From: Triangularia verruculosa | Taxonomy: Eukaryota > Ascomycota > Sordariomycetes > Sordariales > Podosporaceae | Assembly (NCBI GenBank): GCA_033296885.1 | Contig: MU864116.1 | Span: forward strand, 1-18,749 | Reading direction: 5' to 3' | Length of the DNA stretch: 18,749 nt | Shown: one piece after another, positions 8,385-18,352 of the stretch | How the letters are laid out: each line of letters opens with the position of its first letter | Position numbering within the stretch: the stretch's first letter is position 1 | Translations under genes and position numbers: made by a program | Notes under the pieces: model-generated | The model's input: the letters and a program-made list of their open reading frames with translations, nothing else | What the model was told of the DNA's origin: nothing | The model's database searches: none

Positions 8385-8940
8385 ATTAAATAGCAGCTAT
8401 AAAAAATCTTATATTATTTTTAGGAGGATAATTCCTTTAATATTTCCTTTATAACTTTATTTTATTTAAAATCTTTTTCCTTTATTCTTATATTTACCTT
8501 TCTTTTAATTCTCCTATAGTTTTACTTTCCTTTCTGCCTAATTAACTTTTAAAATTATATTTCTTTAACCGATTATATTTATATTTCAATAACTTTTCTT
8601 TAAGGGCTTTTATTTAACGACTTTAATTTTAAGTATTAGCGATATTAAAAGTGATTAAGCTAATATTAAAAAAAAGTTAAAGTAATATTATTAAAATAGA
8701 TTAAATTAGTATTAAATAATATTTTATTATTTTCCTTCTTATTTTCCACTTAAGTTCTATAATACGGTTTCATTATAAGTAATTAATAATTATTTCGTTT
8801 ATTTTTTAAAGATCCCTTTTTTCCTACTTTTCTTTTATAATAAATACTTTAACTAATAAATACTTTAACCTTTTTATTAAATTCAATATTGGAACTTCTT
8901 TTAATAAATTTATATTTAATAGCATTTTACGTTCGTTAGT
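8385..8940. other. AT-rich stretch without recognised feature
   Basis: The plus strand is pyrimidine-biased through 8430-8620 and again at 8730-8880 (runs such as TTTTCCTTTATTC and TTTTTTCCTACTTTTC). It has no similarity to alpha, beta or gamma that I can see and no usable open frame. It could be a degraded older element whose sense strand is minus. Confidence 0.4.
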
Positions 8941-9877
8941 TTATATAGAAAGTAATAAGTATTATATAGATATAATATCTTACGATTATTATAAAAGTAG
9001 TTTCTTTATAATTATTAGTATTATATTAAGCTAATTATTTTTAATAGATATTTTTAGCGATAACTTCCGTTAAACATTATATGTACTATATTTATTCGAC
9101 AACTTTCTCCTTTTAATAATAAACCTCTTTTTATATATAATTTATATTATTAGCATTATCCCGGATATATAAACCCGTAAGTAATATAAAATCTATATAT
9201 TTCTAATTAAAATAATAAAGCATTTAAAATTAATTTAAATTTAACTTATCAATATTTATTTAAATAATTTATTAAACTCGGGATTTTATCTTTTTATAGT
9301 TATTAAATAATTTAAAGATAAATAGTATTTTAAAATCGGCGAATATTAACTTTTTACTTAAATAGTAAAGAATTAAATAAATATATTACTTAATTATAGT
9401 TATTAGTAAATCGATTAATTATATTTATTGAAAATATTAATTAAAGTAATTTACTTTAATAAAGCCTTTAATATAAGTTCAATATTTTAATTAAAGTATA
9501 AAATAATAAAAAGAAATTAAAAGTAAAAGAAGAGTAAAAACGGTCCCTTTATTTTTATTAATATAAAGATTATAGCGTTATAGAGTAATTTACCGGTCGG
9601 TAAGTTTTTATAGCGAATGAAATTATTAGCGCGGCAATAAATAAAACAATAAAGGAGGCGTTTAAAAGGTTTAAATTATATCGTTATATTATATATATTA
9701 TTAAGTTTAACGATTAAAGGCCGTATATATATAATAAGTATATAATAGGTATATAATATTATATAACATTATCTAATATAATTTTAACCGACGATACTGG
9801 GTTATAAAGAAAATTAACGTTAGGTATAGCGTTATTAAAGAACTTTTCTTTTTTAGACCTTCGTTTCTTTTAGGATC
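8941..9877 (+). mobile_element. Beta element copy 8, most complete uninterrupted copy
   Basis: This is the reference for the family. The body starts TTTATATAGAAAGTAATAAG. A central block holds ATTATCCCGGATATATAAAC and ACTCGGGATTTTATC. A 3' body block (CCGGTCGGTAAG, AAGGAGGCGTTTAAAAGG) is joined directly to the tail (TATATATTATTAAGTTTAAC, CCGACGATACTGGG), ending in CGTTTCTTTTAGGATC. Total length is ~0.94 kb. No terminal inverted repeats are seen. I could not find a convincing target duplication for this copy. Confidence 0.8.
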
Positions 9878-9984
9878 TATAAAGTATTTAGAATTAACTT
9901 TAATTTAATTTATCGATATTTATTTAAATAATTTATTAAATTCGGGATTTTATTTTTTCGCTTATTAAATATTTTAATGATAAA
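9878..9984 (+). mobile_element. Beta internal fragment
   Basis: ATAAAGTATTTAGAATTAACTT through ATTCGGGATTTTATTTTTTC repeats the middle of the neighbouring beta copy (9218-9325). As at 2971 and 4829, a beta tail is followed at once by another beta fragment, which suggests that beta often inserted into beta. Confidence 0.7.
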
Positions 9985-9989
9985 TAATT

Positions 9990-11452
9990 CCCTATCGCGC
10001 AGTAACATACGCCTAAGGATCTTTTAATTACTACTTATAATTAAAACGTAGTAAATTTAACTCCTACGTAAAATAATAAAGTTAACTTTTTATTAGCTAT
10101 AGAGGGCTAAAAGGTAACAGGGCAGTAGCCTATTTATATTATAATCTTTCGTAAATTAAAAAAATAATTTTAACCTCCGGGTATTAACCGCTTAAACTAA
10201 TTATAATCGTTAATACCATACCTCCCTTAAAGAAACCCGCTTAAGGATCTCGTAAAGTACTAAAGCCTAAGTATTTTATAAGGTTTACTTAAGTTTTATG
10301 ATATAATAAATAGCGGTTATAATAAAGGGTAGGGTAATAAATTTTAAAAAGTAAAAGAAAGGAATTTTTATCTTTTAAAAAAGTTTTTATTAAAATATAA
10401 TACCTTTATAATTTATATCTACTCGTAGGGACTTAGATCTTCGTAAGTAGGGGGGACGTAGGGGTCGAGCGGGTAAGGTGGTTGGTTTTAATTACTTTAT
10501 AGGCCTATATTTAACTAACGTTATAAGCTTTATAATATTATAACGATGTAACCGATATTAATATTTATTATTAATTTCTTTAATATTATCTAATATCCTC
10601 CGATATTATCCAATATCCTTTAATATCCTTTAATATACTCCAATATTATTACTTCTTCCTAATTATATTTAACTAGTTTTTTATTACCTAATTATAATAT
10701 AATTTATATTCAAATTTTATTATTAATTCGACTTATTTATTTATAATTCTTTTATATTATTATAATCTTTTAATATTTCTTAATATCTATATAATACATT
10801 TATTATAGGGAGATTTACTAAATAAATAGAAAAGTATAATAAAGCCTACTTATATAAAGTCGATTAATATATTTAATATTTTTTTAATTATTTTTTTATA
10901 ATTATAATTACTTTAATATCGTTAAAATCTTTAAAGTAATAAAGCTTAATGATTAAAAGGTATTGAATAATATATTTCGGGATTTTAAATTTCGGTAGTA
11001 TATTTTTAATATTATATAATATTATTTAATTTATTTAAATATTTTTATTAGTTTTTTAATAATAATTAATATACAAGTTATTATTTCTATAGTAAATAAA
11101 TTAAGAAAATTGTTATAAGTAATTTTTTATATATAGGAGTTTTTTATTATAGTTTAAATATACTTTATATAGTATTTTATATTTCTTTATAGTTTTTTAT
11201 AGTATTTATATTAAAGTATATATAAATATATCGAAAGTCCGAAGTTAAAGGTAATTTTTATATATACTATACTACATAGTATAGTAGGGTATATTATACT
11301 ATTATTTAATAAAGTTTTCTAGGCTTCGGGCTTAGTTTTTACTATTTTTATGATAATTCATATAGTTACCTTCGCTAATTATATAAAAGTATATATAGTT
11401 TTATATTTAAGTATATAATAATATATAAGTACTATTACTAAATAATCTTAAA
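9990..11452 (+). mobile_element. Gamma element copy 3, split by alpha copy 5
   Basis: It starts CCTATCGCGCAGTAAC, and after removal of alpha copy 5 and its duplication about 518 bp remain. It ends head-to-head against gamma copy 4 at ~11452. Its uninterrupted segment 10311-10345 provides the empty site for alpha copy 4. The presumed reading frame (10051-10418) is broken by TAA/TAG only and contains PPGINRL, KDLVKY and KVKERNFYLLKKFLLKYN. Confidence 0.8.
10419..11352 (-). mobile_element. Alpha element copy 5, 11-bp target duplication in gamma
   Basis: The flanks are ATAATTTATAT (10408-10418) and ATAATTCATAT (11353-11363), differing by one C/T. Other gamma copies (for example 4060-4090) carry the site once. 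On the minus strand it starts CATAAAAATAGTAAAAACTA and ends CTACGAGTAG. Subfamily II with copy 6: the frame gives KIPKYII and KKILNILIDF, which copy 6 also encodes around its LTR insertion. Near 11266-11290 a perfect hairpin (ACTATACTA CA TAGTATAGT) lies close to the 5' end. Confidence 0.9.
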
Positions 11453-11977
11453 TTAATAATACTTAAAACTATTTATCGATAATACTTATATATTATTATA
11501 TATTTAAATATAAAGCTATATACTCTTTTATATAATTAGCGAAGGTAACTATATAAATTATAAGGATATTATATTTTAATAAAAACCTTTTGTAAAAAAA
11601 CGAAAAGTACTTTACTTTACCGTTTAAAATTCACTACCATACCTCTAATTATAAATATTATTTACTAGATTATAAAAGTTAAATTTTCTAAAATACTTAA
11701 GCTTTAATACTTTACGGGATCCTTAAGTGGGTCTTTTTAAGGGAGGTATAGTTTAAAGTAATTATAATTATCCCTAGATAATTAATATTTAAAAAGTTAA
11801 AGTTATTTAAAACTTATAAAGGGTTATAATATAAATAGGCTACTATTCTATTACTTACTAGCCCTCTATAATTAATAAAAAGTTAACTTTATCATTCTAT
11901 ATAAAAGTCGAACTTACTACCTTTTAATTATAAATAATAATTAAGAGATCCTTAAGTATATACTACTGTACTATATG
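11453..11977 (-). mobile_element. Gamma element copy 4
   Basis: On the plus strand it runs from AATACTTAAAACTATTTATC to ...TATACTACTGTACTATATGA. It is uninterrupted, ~525 bp. It faces gamma copy 3 head-to-head with no visible spacer, forming a ~0.52 kb inverted repeat (with alpha copy 5 in one arm). Confidence 0.8.
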
Positions 11978-11989
11978 ATAAAAGTTATA

Positions 11990-12143
11990 TATATATATAT
12001 AGTAGCATATAATAAATATGTAATATTATATAATATTATATAATATAACTTTAACCGACGATACCGGGCTATGAAGAAAATTAATGCCGGGTATAGCGTT
12101 ATTAAAGAACTCTTTTTTTAGAACTTCGTTTTTTTTATAATCT
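11990..12143 (+). mobile_element. Beta tail, 5'-truncated
   Basis: The AT-rich start ATATATATAGTAGCATATAA is followed by the conserved TTTAACCGACGATACCGGGC, GCCGGGTATAGCGTTATTAA and AGAACTTCGTTTTTTTTATA. The beta body is absent, as in 922-1137. The exact left edge is unclear in the TA repeat. Confidence 0.75.
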
Positions 12144-12562
12144 ATATATAATGAAATAGATAAAATATAATATTATAAGCGATTTATATATAGATATTGA
12201 TTTAAACGTTTAATTTATTATAATATTTTATAATATAATTAATTATAATTTATATACCGGTATAAAATAAATAATTAATATTAGTAAATCAATAAAGTAA
12301 GATTATTAAGTTATATTAATTTATATAAATATCGTTTCTTTTAAGTTTAAAATACTATTATCTTATATTTATTTTTATTATAATTCTATTATTTATAACA
12401 GTATTATTAATCTTTTACATTAATTCTTTTTTCGAATATAGTTTTCCGGAATAATTTATTATAAAAATAAAAGTATTAAATTATAATATATAGGTTTTTA
12501 TATAATAACCGGTATAATTTAATTATATATATATATATTTATTTAAAATCTTTTATTTTTTA
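12144..12562. other. AT-rich stretch without recognised feature
   Basis: There is no match to the repeat families. ACCGGTATAA occurs twice (about 12256 and 12508), each next to an ATAATTTA-type stretch, possibly the edges of a small older insertion. No coding frame stands out. Confidence 0.35.
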
Positions 12563-13086
12563 ATATTAATTTAAAACTATTATTTTATAACATTTATATA
12601 TTATTATATATTTAAATATAAAGTTATATACTTTTTTATATAACTAATGAGGGTAATTATATAAACCGGAAAGCTATTATATTTTAAAAAAAACCTTTTT
12701 AAAGATAAAAACCCTTTTACTTGACTCTTTAGAGTTTTCTACTTACCCTCCGAATTGTAAGTATTTAATATATTATAAGACCTTCTACCTTATAAAAGCT
12801 TCGGCTTTTACTATTTATAGGATTTATTTTATAAGTCCTATAGGGGTAGTATAGTTTAAAGTAGTTATAATTATTTTTAAGCGGTTAATACCTGGGAGGT
12901 TAAAGCTATTTAATTAATTTACGGAAGGTTATAATATAAATAAGTTACCGCTTTACTATTTATTAGCCCTTTATATACTTAATAAAAAGTTAGCTTTATT
13001 ATCCTATATAAAAGTCGAACTTACTATCTTTTAATTATAAGTAGTAATTAAAAGATCCTTAAGTGTATATTATTACGTTATAAGAA
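12563..13086 (-). mobile_element. Gamma element copy 5, 11-bp target duplication
   Basis: TTTATTTTTTA at 12552-12562 and 13087-13097 flanks a 524-bp unit that starts ATATTAATTTAAAACTATT and ends ACGTTATAAGAA on the plus strand. The interior matches gamma copies 1 and 4 (AAAAGTCGAACTTACTATC and AAGATCCTTAAGTGTATAT near the end). The flank is low complexity, so the duplication alone is moderate evidence; the boundaries agree with the other copies. Confidence 0.75.
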
Positions 13087-13097
13087 TTTATTTTTTA

Positions 13098-13681
13098 TAT
13101 TTAGATATATATTTATAAAAACTTTATTAATAAAAGTTAATTAAATTTTAACTAATAAAAGTAATTAAAATATCGAGATAATAAGTAAATGATTCATATT
13201 TATATTATTAGTAATATTAAAAAAGATAAGTACTTTTGAATATATATATATAAAATGCGAAATATAATTTAAAATCGTTTAAGTTATTAATTATTTAAAA
13301 TCGGTTAAAATTTACTAAAGGTTTTTTTTAATAAAGGGCGTATAATAATATTTATTGATGTAAAATTTATTATTATTACGGGTTTATTAATATATTAATA
13401 TATTTCAAGTAATAAATCGAAAATTAAAATACTTAATAAACTAATTATCTTTTTATTTTATGATATATTCGATATAATTTTAATAATATATATTATATTA
13501 TTTAAATTTAATAAAATTGATAATACTTTAGGGAGATAAAATAAAATAAATTAATAAAAGTAAGGTATATTTTTGATTTAATTTATATAAAAGTATATAA
13601 TAGATAAATAATAGAAATAAATAATATATAAATTATAATTCGGCGGTTTATAAAAGGATTTATTTAGTATTTTTAATAATA
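13098..13681. other. AT-rich stretch with weaker RIP signature
   Basis: This holds noticeably more TG and CA (ATTGATGTAAAA, TTTCAAGT, AAATTGATAAT) than the repeats. It therefore looks like low-copy AT-rich spacer that was not, or only lightly, RIP-mutated. No repeat match, RNA or coding frame could be supported. Confidence 0.4.
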
Positions 13682-14148
13682 GTATTATTAATATTATGAA
13701 AATAGTAAAAACTAGGCCCGAAGCTTAGAAAGTATTATTAAATAATAGTAATATACTTTATTATAGTATATAATATAACGTATATAAAAATTACTATAAG
13801 CTTCGGATTTCTAATATATTTACGTATGCTTAATACGAATATTATAAAAAAGTTATAAAAAGATATAAAGCGTTATATAAAGTATATTTAAGTTATAGTA
13901 AAAGACTTATATATATATAAAAAAATACTTATAAAACTTTTCCTAATTTATTTACTATAAAACTAATAACTTTTATATTAATTATGATTAAAATACCGAC
14001 GAAAATATTTTAAAATATTAAATTATATTAAATAATATTAAGAGTATATTATTAAAATCTAAAATCCCGAAATATATAATTAAATATTTTTTAATTATTA
14101 AACTGTATTACGTTAAAGATATTAATAATATTGAAGTAGTTATAATTA

Positions 14149-14573
14149 TGTCACAGACCAACCATATAGCAGGGTCAGGCGGGGACTGCAGCTAACCATG
14201 CCAGCCAATCGGAGGAAAGGGGCACAGCAGCAAGGCTGCCAGGGTCGGAGGAGGCTCACTGCTTGGCAAAGGTGAGCCGGATCACCACGATCACCAGGTG
14301 ATCGTAGTGAGCGCCAGAAGGATCACCACGGGTCGCTGGTGAGCGAGGGTGATCCAGGTACGGAGGTACTTAGGGATTTATGGTCTATATGTACGGAGGA
14401 ACTAAATAGCTTGTAGATAGTTCCGCAGTATGCAATCACAGCTTGTATTCACGGCATCTTGTGTTTACATTGAGACATCTTGTTATACACGGTTTAGCTG
14501 CACCGAACCAATTGTCAGAAGTAGCCTTCAACCGAGTATCCCTTTCAGAGGTTCTGTACAGGGGTTCGTCACA
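14149..14573. mobile_element. Recent solo LTR, un-mutated, TSD AATTA
   Basis: A 425-bp block of normal base composition starts TGTCACAGACC and ends GGTTCGTCACA. Perfect AATTA duplications flank it (14144-14148 and 14574-14578). Its ends form a short imperfect inverted repeat. Alpha copy 5 shows the uninterrupted target at the equivalent site. No internal retrotransposon sequence or second LTR is present, so this is a solo LTR left by recombination between two LTRs. It has many intact CA and TG dinucleotides, so it arrived after RIP of its surroundings or escaped RIP because it is short. Copia or gypsy cannot be decided from an LTR alone. Short open frames across it are not genes. Confidence 0.92.
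14282..14310. repeat. 14-bp hairpin inside the solo LTR
   Basis: TCACCACGATCACC (14282-14295) and GGTGATCGTAGTGA (14297-14310) pair around a single A with one mismatch. A third related copy, GATCACCACG, occurs at 14321-14330, and GGTGATCC follows at 14349. This may be a regulatory or RNA-structure feature of the LTR; that role is inference. Confidence 0.8.
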
Positions 14574-15077
14574 AATTATAAAGAAAATAATAGAAAAAAT
14601 ATTAAATATATTAATCGATTTTAAACGGATAAGTTTTGCTATCTTTTTTTTTATATTTAGGAAATTTAATTATAATAAATATATTAATTACATGTTTTAA
14701 AATATTATATTATTAAAGTAATATAAAAGAATTATAAAGGAATAGGTTCAATCGTTAATAAAGTTTTAATTTAAAGTATATTATAATTAAGTAATAGGGA
14801 AGTAGTTAAATATAGTCGAGAAAAAATAACGTTATTAAAGTATATTAAAAAATATCGGATAATATCGGAGAATATAAATTAATGTCGGAAGATATTAAAA
14901 GCTTAATTAATAGGTAAATATAAAGATCGGTTATATATCGTTATAATAATAAATACTTATATTATAAGTTAAATATAGGCCTATAAAGTAACTAAAACCA
15001 ATTACTTCACCTATTCGACCTTTATATCACCCCTATTTATAAGGACCTAAGTCCCTATGAGTAAGTATCATTAATAT

Positions 15078-15911
15078 AACTTTAAAATTAATTAAATTCG
15101 GTTTTCTATATAAATAAATTAAGTATTATAATTTTATGAATAAATTTAAAATCTTTTAACTTTAATTTTTTAACTATATTAATATTAAAATTAAAATGAG
15201 TAAGTAAATTTATAGTTTTATTAACTTTATAGATATTTAATTAATTAAAAATTTAGTATTATTGAGAAGTTAAGAAAAATTATTATAATTTTAAATAAAG
15301 TTTTAATATTCGGGATACTTAATAGAAAAAAACTTAAATTAATTTTTTACTATAATATAGTAAATGCGGAATTATTAGCGGAATTATTAATTTATTTAGG
15401 TTATATTTTCGGATTTATATAGTTGAAAGATAATAATATTAAGGTTTTTAAATAGTAACGGGAGTTTATTATATATTTTATTAACGTTATATAGGAAATA
15501 TATAATCCAGTTATAATAATTATATTATTATTTATAAATCTTTATTTTATTAATTATTAATCTTTTTAATTTTATCTTTATTATGTATTATAAATATATT
15601 AACGTTAATATATACCTATATAATAAGTATTTCCTTTATCGGTTTAAATTTAATTTATTTATAATTAAAAAGAAAAAGGATTTATTTCAATATTTTTTAT
15701 TATTTTTATTATAATTAACTTTATAGATTTTATTTACTTTAAGTTTTACGTTAAATTATTATTTTTTATATTATAAGTAATATTATTTTTATGTAATAAT
15801 AATACTTTATTATATTTTACTTTAATAGTAAAGTCTTTTATAATAAAAGGTGATTTTTAATCGGTTTTTATAAATTAAAGGGGAAGTTTATTGAATTTAT
15901 AGGAAGTATAC
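15078..15911 (+). pseudogene. Degraded sequence with a possible coding frame
   Basis: There is no match to alpha, beta or gamma. One frame is open from 15249 to 15419 (57 codons) and includes NAELLAELLIYLGYIFGF. It then continues to about 15540 with only TAG/TAA interruptions, while the other frames are densely stopped. At this base composition a run of 57 codons is unusual but not decisive. It could be part of an older transposon gene into whose neighbourhood the LTR element at 15912 was inserted. Nothing identifies the product. Confidence 0.3.
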
Positions 15912-16187
15912 TAATAAAGGTGGCGGAATGGAAATGTAATAATAAAGTTAAATTAAATATAGAAGTATAAAAAGTATAGTTTCAATTATAAAGCGAAGTT
16001 TTATAAATTATAATAAGAAGAATTTACTTCCTAAACTTTAACTATTTATAAATAAATATAGGAATTAATTATAAAGCGGGGCTTTACTTTTTTATTTAAT
16101 TACTATAAAGTTTATTTAATTTATAAAGGTATTAAGGATATTAAAAATATTAAGGAATTTTGATATTTCTTCAAATTTCCGGTACTA
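15912..16187 (+). repeat. 5' LTR of the RIP-mutated element
   Basis: It matches 18078-18352 across its length, for example AAATTATAATAAGAAGAATT versus AAATTATAATAAAAAGAATT. Near its 3' end are ATTAAGGATATT units and TTTCCGGTACTA. The primer-binding site should start at ~16188 (AATACCCCGTTCGG); the matching tRNA is not clear after RIP. Confidence 0.75.
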
Positions 16188-16523
16188 AATACCCCGTTCG
16201 GTAAAAGACTTTATTATCTTTAATAAGTTAATTCAATTAATTAATTGAACCCTAATTAAATAACTAAAATATTAAAGCTTTTAAATTTAATGTAAATAAA
16301 TTTCTATTAATTTATAAAAGCCGGGTTTTAAATAATACCGGGAAGTATAGAAAATATTAAAGTTATTAATTTAATTAAGTCGTTTTATATTAAATTACTA
16401 TCTTTTTATATAATATTATTAATATATTAAAATTTGTAAGTAAAATTAACGGATATATTAATAATATTTTATAATTTTTTAAGTTTAATATAAATATTAA
16501 TTTATAAATATTAAAAGAGTTGA

Positions 16524-16542
16524 TTTTTTTTTTAAAAAAAAA
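16524..16542. repeat. T10A9 palindromic run
   Basis: Ten T are followed by nine A. A similar T11A9 run lies at 4256-4275 in gamma copy 1. Sequence of this kind is prone to slippage and forms an intrinsically straight, rigid tract. Confidence 0.9.
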
Positions 16543-16590
16543 CCTATATATTTTATAATTATAATATTTAATTAATATAGAATTTATTGA

Positions 16591-16630
16591 ATTAAGAGAT
16601 ATAAGTTATTATTAAGAGATATAAGTTATT
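16591..16630. repeat. 20-bp unit, two exact tandem copies
   Basis: ATTAAGAGATATAAGTTATT occurs at 16591-16610 and again at 16611-16630. The identity after heavy mutation elsewhere suggests that the duplication is younger than RIP. Confidence 0.9.
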
Positions 16631-16787
16631 ATTAAAAGTAAGCCTTATTAATTTATAAAGAGGGGGTTAATAATCGGAAAGAGAATTAACTAGTTTATAA
16701 GAAAGGTTTAATAGTTTATAAAGGGGTAGTATTAAATGTAATAGGAAAGCTTAACGGTTTGGCCGGAATTAATAATAGTTTAAAAAA

Positions 16788-17543
16788 TGATTTATTAAGT
16801 ATAATTTTAAGTATTAAAAATCAAACGACGGAAGGTTTAACGGCCGGGGGTTTGATAACTTTTAAAATTAACCGGATATATAAAAAAATAATTATACGTT
16901 TATAATTTTAAAATTAAAGCTTAAGAAGTTTGTGTTTATTAATACTAAAAATAAAGCTATTATAAACGGTTTAAATAATTTACTTAAAAAGAACGATAAA
17001 GTTGCTATTAATAAGTTTAATAGAAATAAAAGACGAAAGTAATATAATTAAAAGGGTTAAAAGCTTAAGGAATTTAAAAAGCCGGGCGGTTAAAGTAGTA
17101 ATTATAGTAATAAAATAAATTAATTACGATTTTATATTATTTAATAAAGTTATAATGTAATAGTTAAAGTTAAAGTTTAGAGTGGGTTTTTAAAGGTTAA
17201 TTTAGATAAGTTTTTTATTATTAATTTTATTATTAATTTAATTAATAGGTTTATAAACGGAGGTAATATTATTATTATTATTAAATTTAAAACTATTATA
17301 AAGTTTATAAATAATAAAAACCTCGGCTTATATAATAATTTTAAATTAAATTAAAAGTTTTTCTATTATAAAGCTTTATATTTTAAAAGTAACGATAGCT
17401 TTAGTATATATTTTATTATTAATGTTTAGCCGGACGTTAGTTTTTTATAGTTAGCGAAGTTCTTGTTTTTATTAAGAATTACTCCGGAGTTTTAATATTG
17501 CGGTGGAATTCGAAGGCGGTTAATAATTAAAGGATCGGTCGGG
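16788..17543 (+). pseudogene. RIP-stopped interior frame of the LTR element, possibly gag-like
   Basis: One frame spans ~250 codons with stops almost all TAA/TAG. It is open for 52 codons (16884-17039) and 57 codons (17181-17351). Residues after the first open run are strongly basic (NRNKRRK, then KLKEFKKPGG), reminiscent of the nucleic-acid-binding region of Gag. No zinc knuckle, protease, reverse transcriptase or integrase motif is visible. Gag identity is therefore inference from position and charge only. The protein cannot be made from this copy. Confidence 0.4.
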
Positions 17544-18077
17544 TAAGTTTAAAAATAAAAAATAAACCGAATTATTGAATTTAATTAAAAATAGTAAAAA
17601 ATACTATTTAATAGCTGGTTTATTAAATTATAAATTAAATGAAGTAGTAAAATTTTAAATATAGAAAGTAGTAATTATAGTAAAGTTTAATAAGGTTAAA
17701 TTTAGTAGGGTACTTGGGGATAAACTATAATAAGAATTTAATTAATAATATAGTAGAAATTATATTGTTAATTAATTTAGTTATAATTAATAGAAAAGTT
17801 ATTATTTTTCGATAAATTAGTTGGAATTAATTAATATTAACAGACCTATTTAATTAAACGGAGGGCTTTAATTAGTTGGATCGATTATCTAAATCTAGTA
17901 AGTAATATAGTTTAAGTTAAATAGGGCTGTAAATTATAGGGCTAAGTATAATGGCGTTAGGAAGCGGGTCGAGGTAATTAACGGGTTTGTAAATTAAAAA
18001 TCGATGGATTTTCGATGTTTTAATATCCTTAAGTAGAAAAATAAGGTTATTTAGATTTTACGTTAATTATTATTATT

Positions 18078-18352
18078 TAATAAAAGTAGTAGAGCGGAAG
18101 TATAGTAATAAAGTTAAATTAAATACAAAAATATAGAAAGTGTAGTTTCGGTTATAAAATGAGGCTTTATAAATTATAATAAAAAGAATTTACTTATTAA
18201 ATGTTAATTATTTATAAGTAAATATAGGGATTAATTATAAAGTAGGGCCCTATTTCCTTATTTAATGGCTATAGAATTTATTTAAATTTAGAGGTATTAA
18301 GGATATTAAGGATATTAAGGAATTCTGATCTTTTCTTCCATTTCCGGTACTA
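18078..18352 (+). repeat. 3' LTR of the RIP-mutated element
   Basis: It is the partner of 15912-16187. It retains GGGCCC, GGTTATAAAATGAGGC and TTTCCGGTACTA. No clear polypurine tract precedes it (TTAATTATTATTATT), which is a weak point of the LTR interpretation unless mutation or deletion removed it. Confidence 0.75.

Larger units (their letters stand above)
13695..15064 (+). mobile_element. Alpha element copy 6, interrupted by a solo LTR
   Basis: It is flanked by GTATTATTAATAT (13682-13694) and GTATCATTAATAT (15065-15077), differing by one T/C. It starts TATGAAAATAGTAAAAACTA then GGCCCG, and ends GACCTAAGTCCCTATGAGTAA. Without the LTR and its 5-bp duplication it is ~940 bp, close to copy 5, its subfamily II relative. 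Before the LTR the frame reads KIPKYIIKYFLIIKLYY; after it, KKIIEKILNILIDF and NYNKYINYMF up to TAA at 14698. Confidence 0.9.
15912..18352 (+). mobile_element. RIP-mutated LTR retrotransposon, short interior
   Basis: Two direct repeats of ~276 bp (15912-16187 and 18078-18352) differ almost only by transitions. They bound 1.9 kb of interior. Both start TAATAAA and end GGTACTA, which fits TG...CA termini converted to TA...TA by RIP. The flanking pentamers are TATAC (15907-15911) and TGTAT (18353-18357); both derive from TGTAC by one RIP-type change each, so a 5-bp target duplication is plausible. The interior is too short for gag plus pol and shows no polymerase motifs, so this is a non-autonomous or deleted element. 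Orientation follows the one visible interior frame. Confidence 0.75.

Noticed and set aside
92..14148. AT-rich organelle, endosymbiont or Plasmodium-like genome
   Set aside because: Retained CG with missing CA/TG, transition-only differences between copies and GC-normal LTR islands point to RIP in a fungal nuclear genome rather than overall base bias.
14430..14700. Overlapping 64- and 85-codon plus-strand frames
   Set aside because: Both lie in the solo LTR and read out into the alpha host. The part after 14574 of the longer one is the old alpha frame, not a gene of the LTR.
15912..18352. Direct repeats as two copies of a coding unit rather than LTRs
   Set aside because: A frame can be threaded through the first repeat (KLQQ-like reading with stops as Gln), but it shifts in the second. 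TA...TA ends and compatible pentamer flanks favour LTRs. Not fully excluded.
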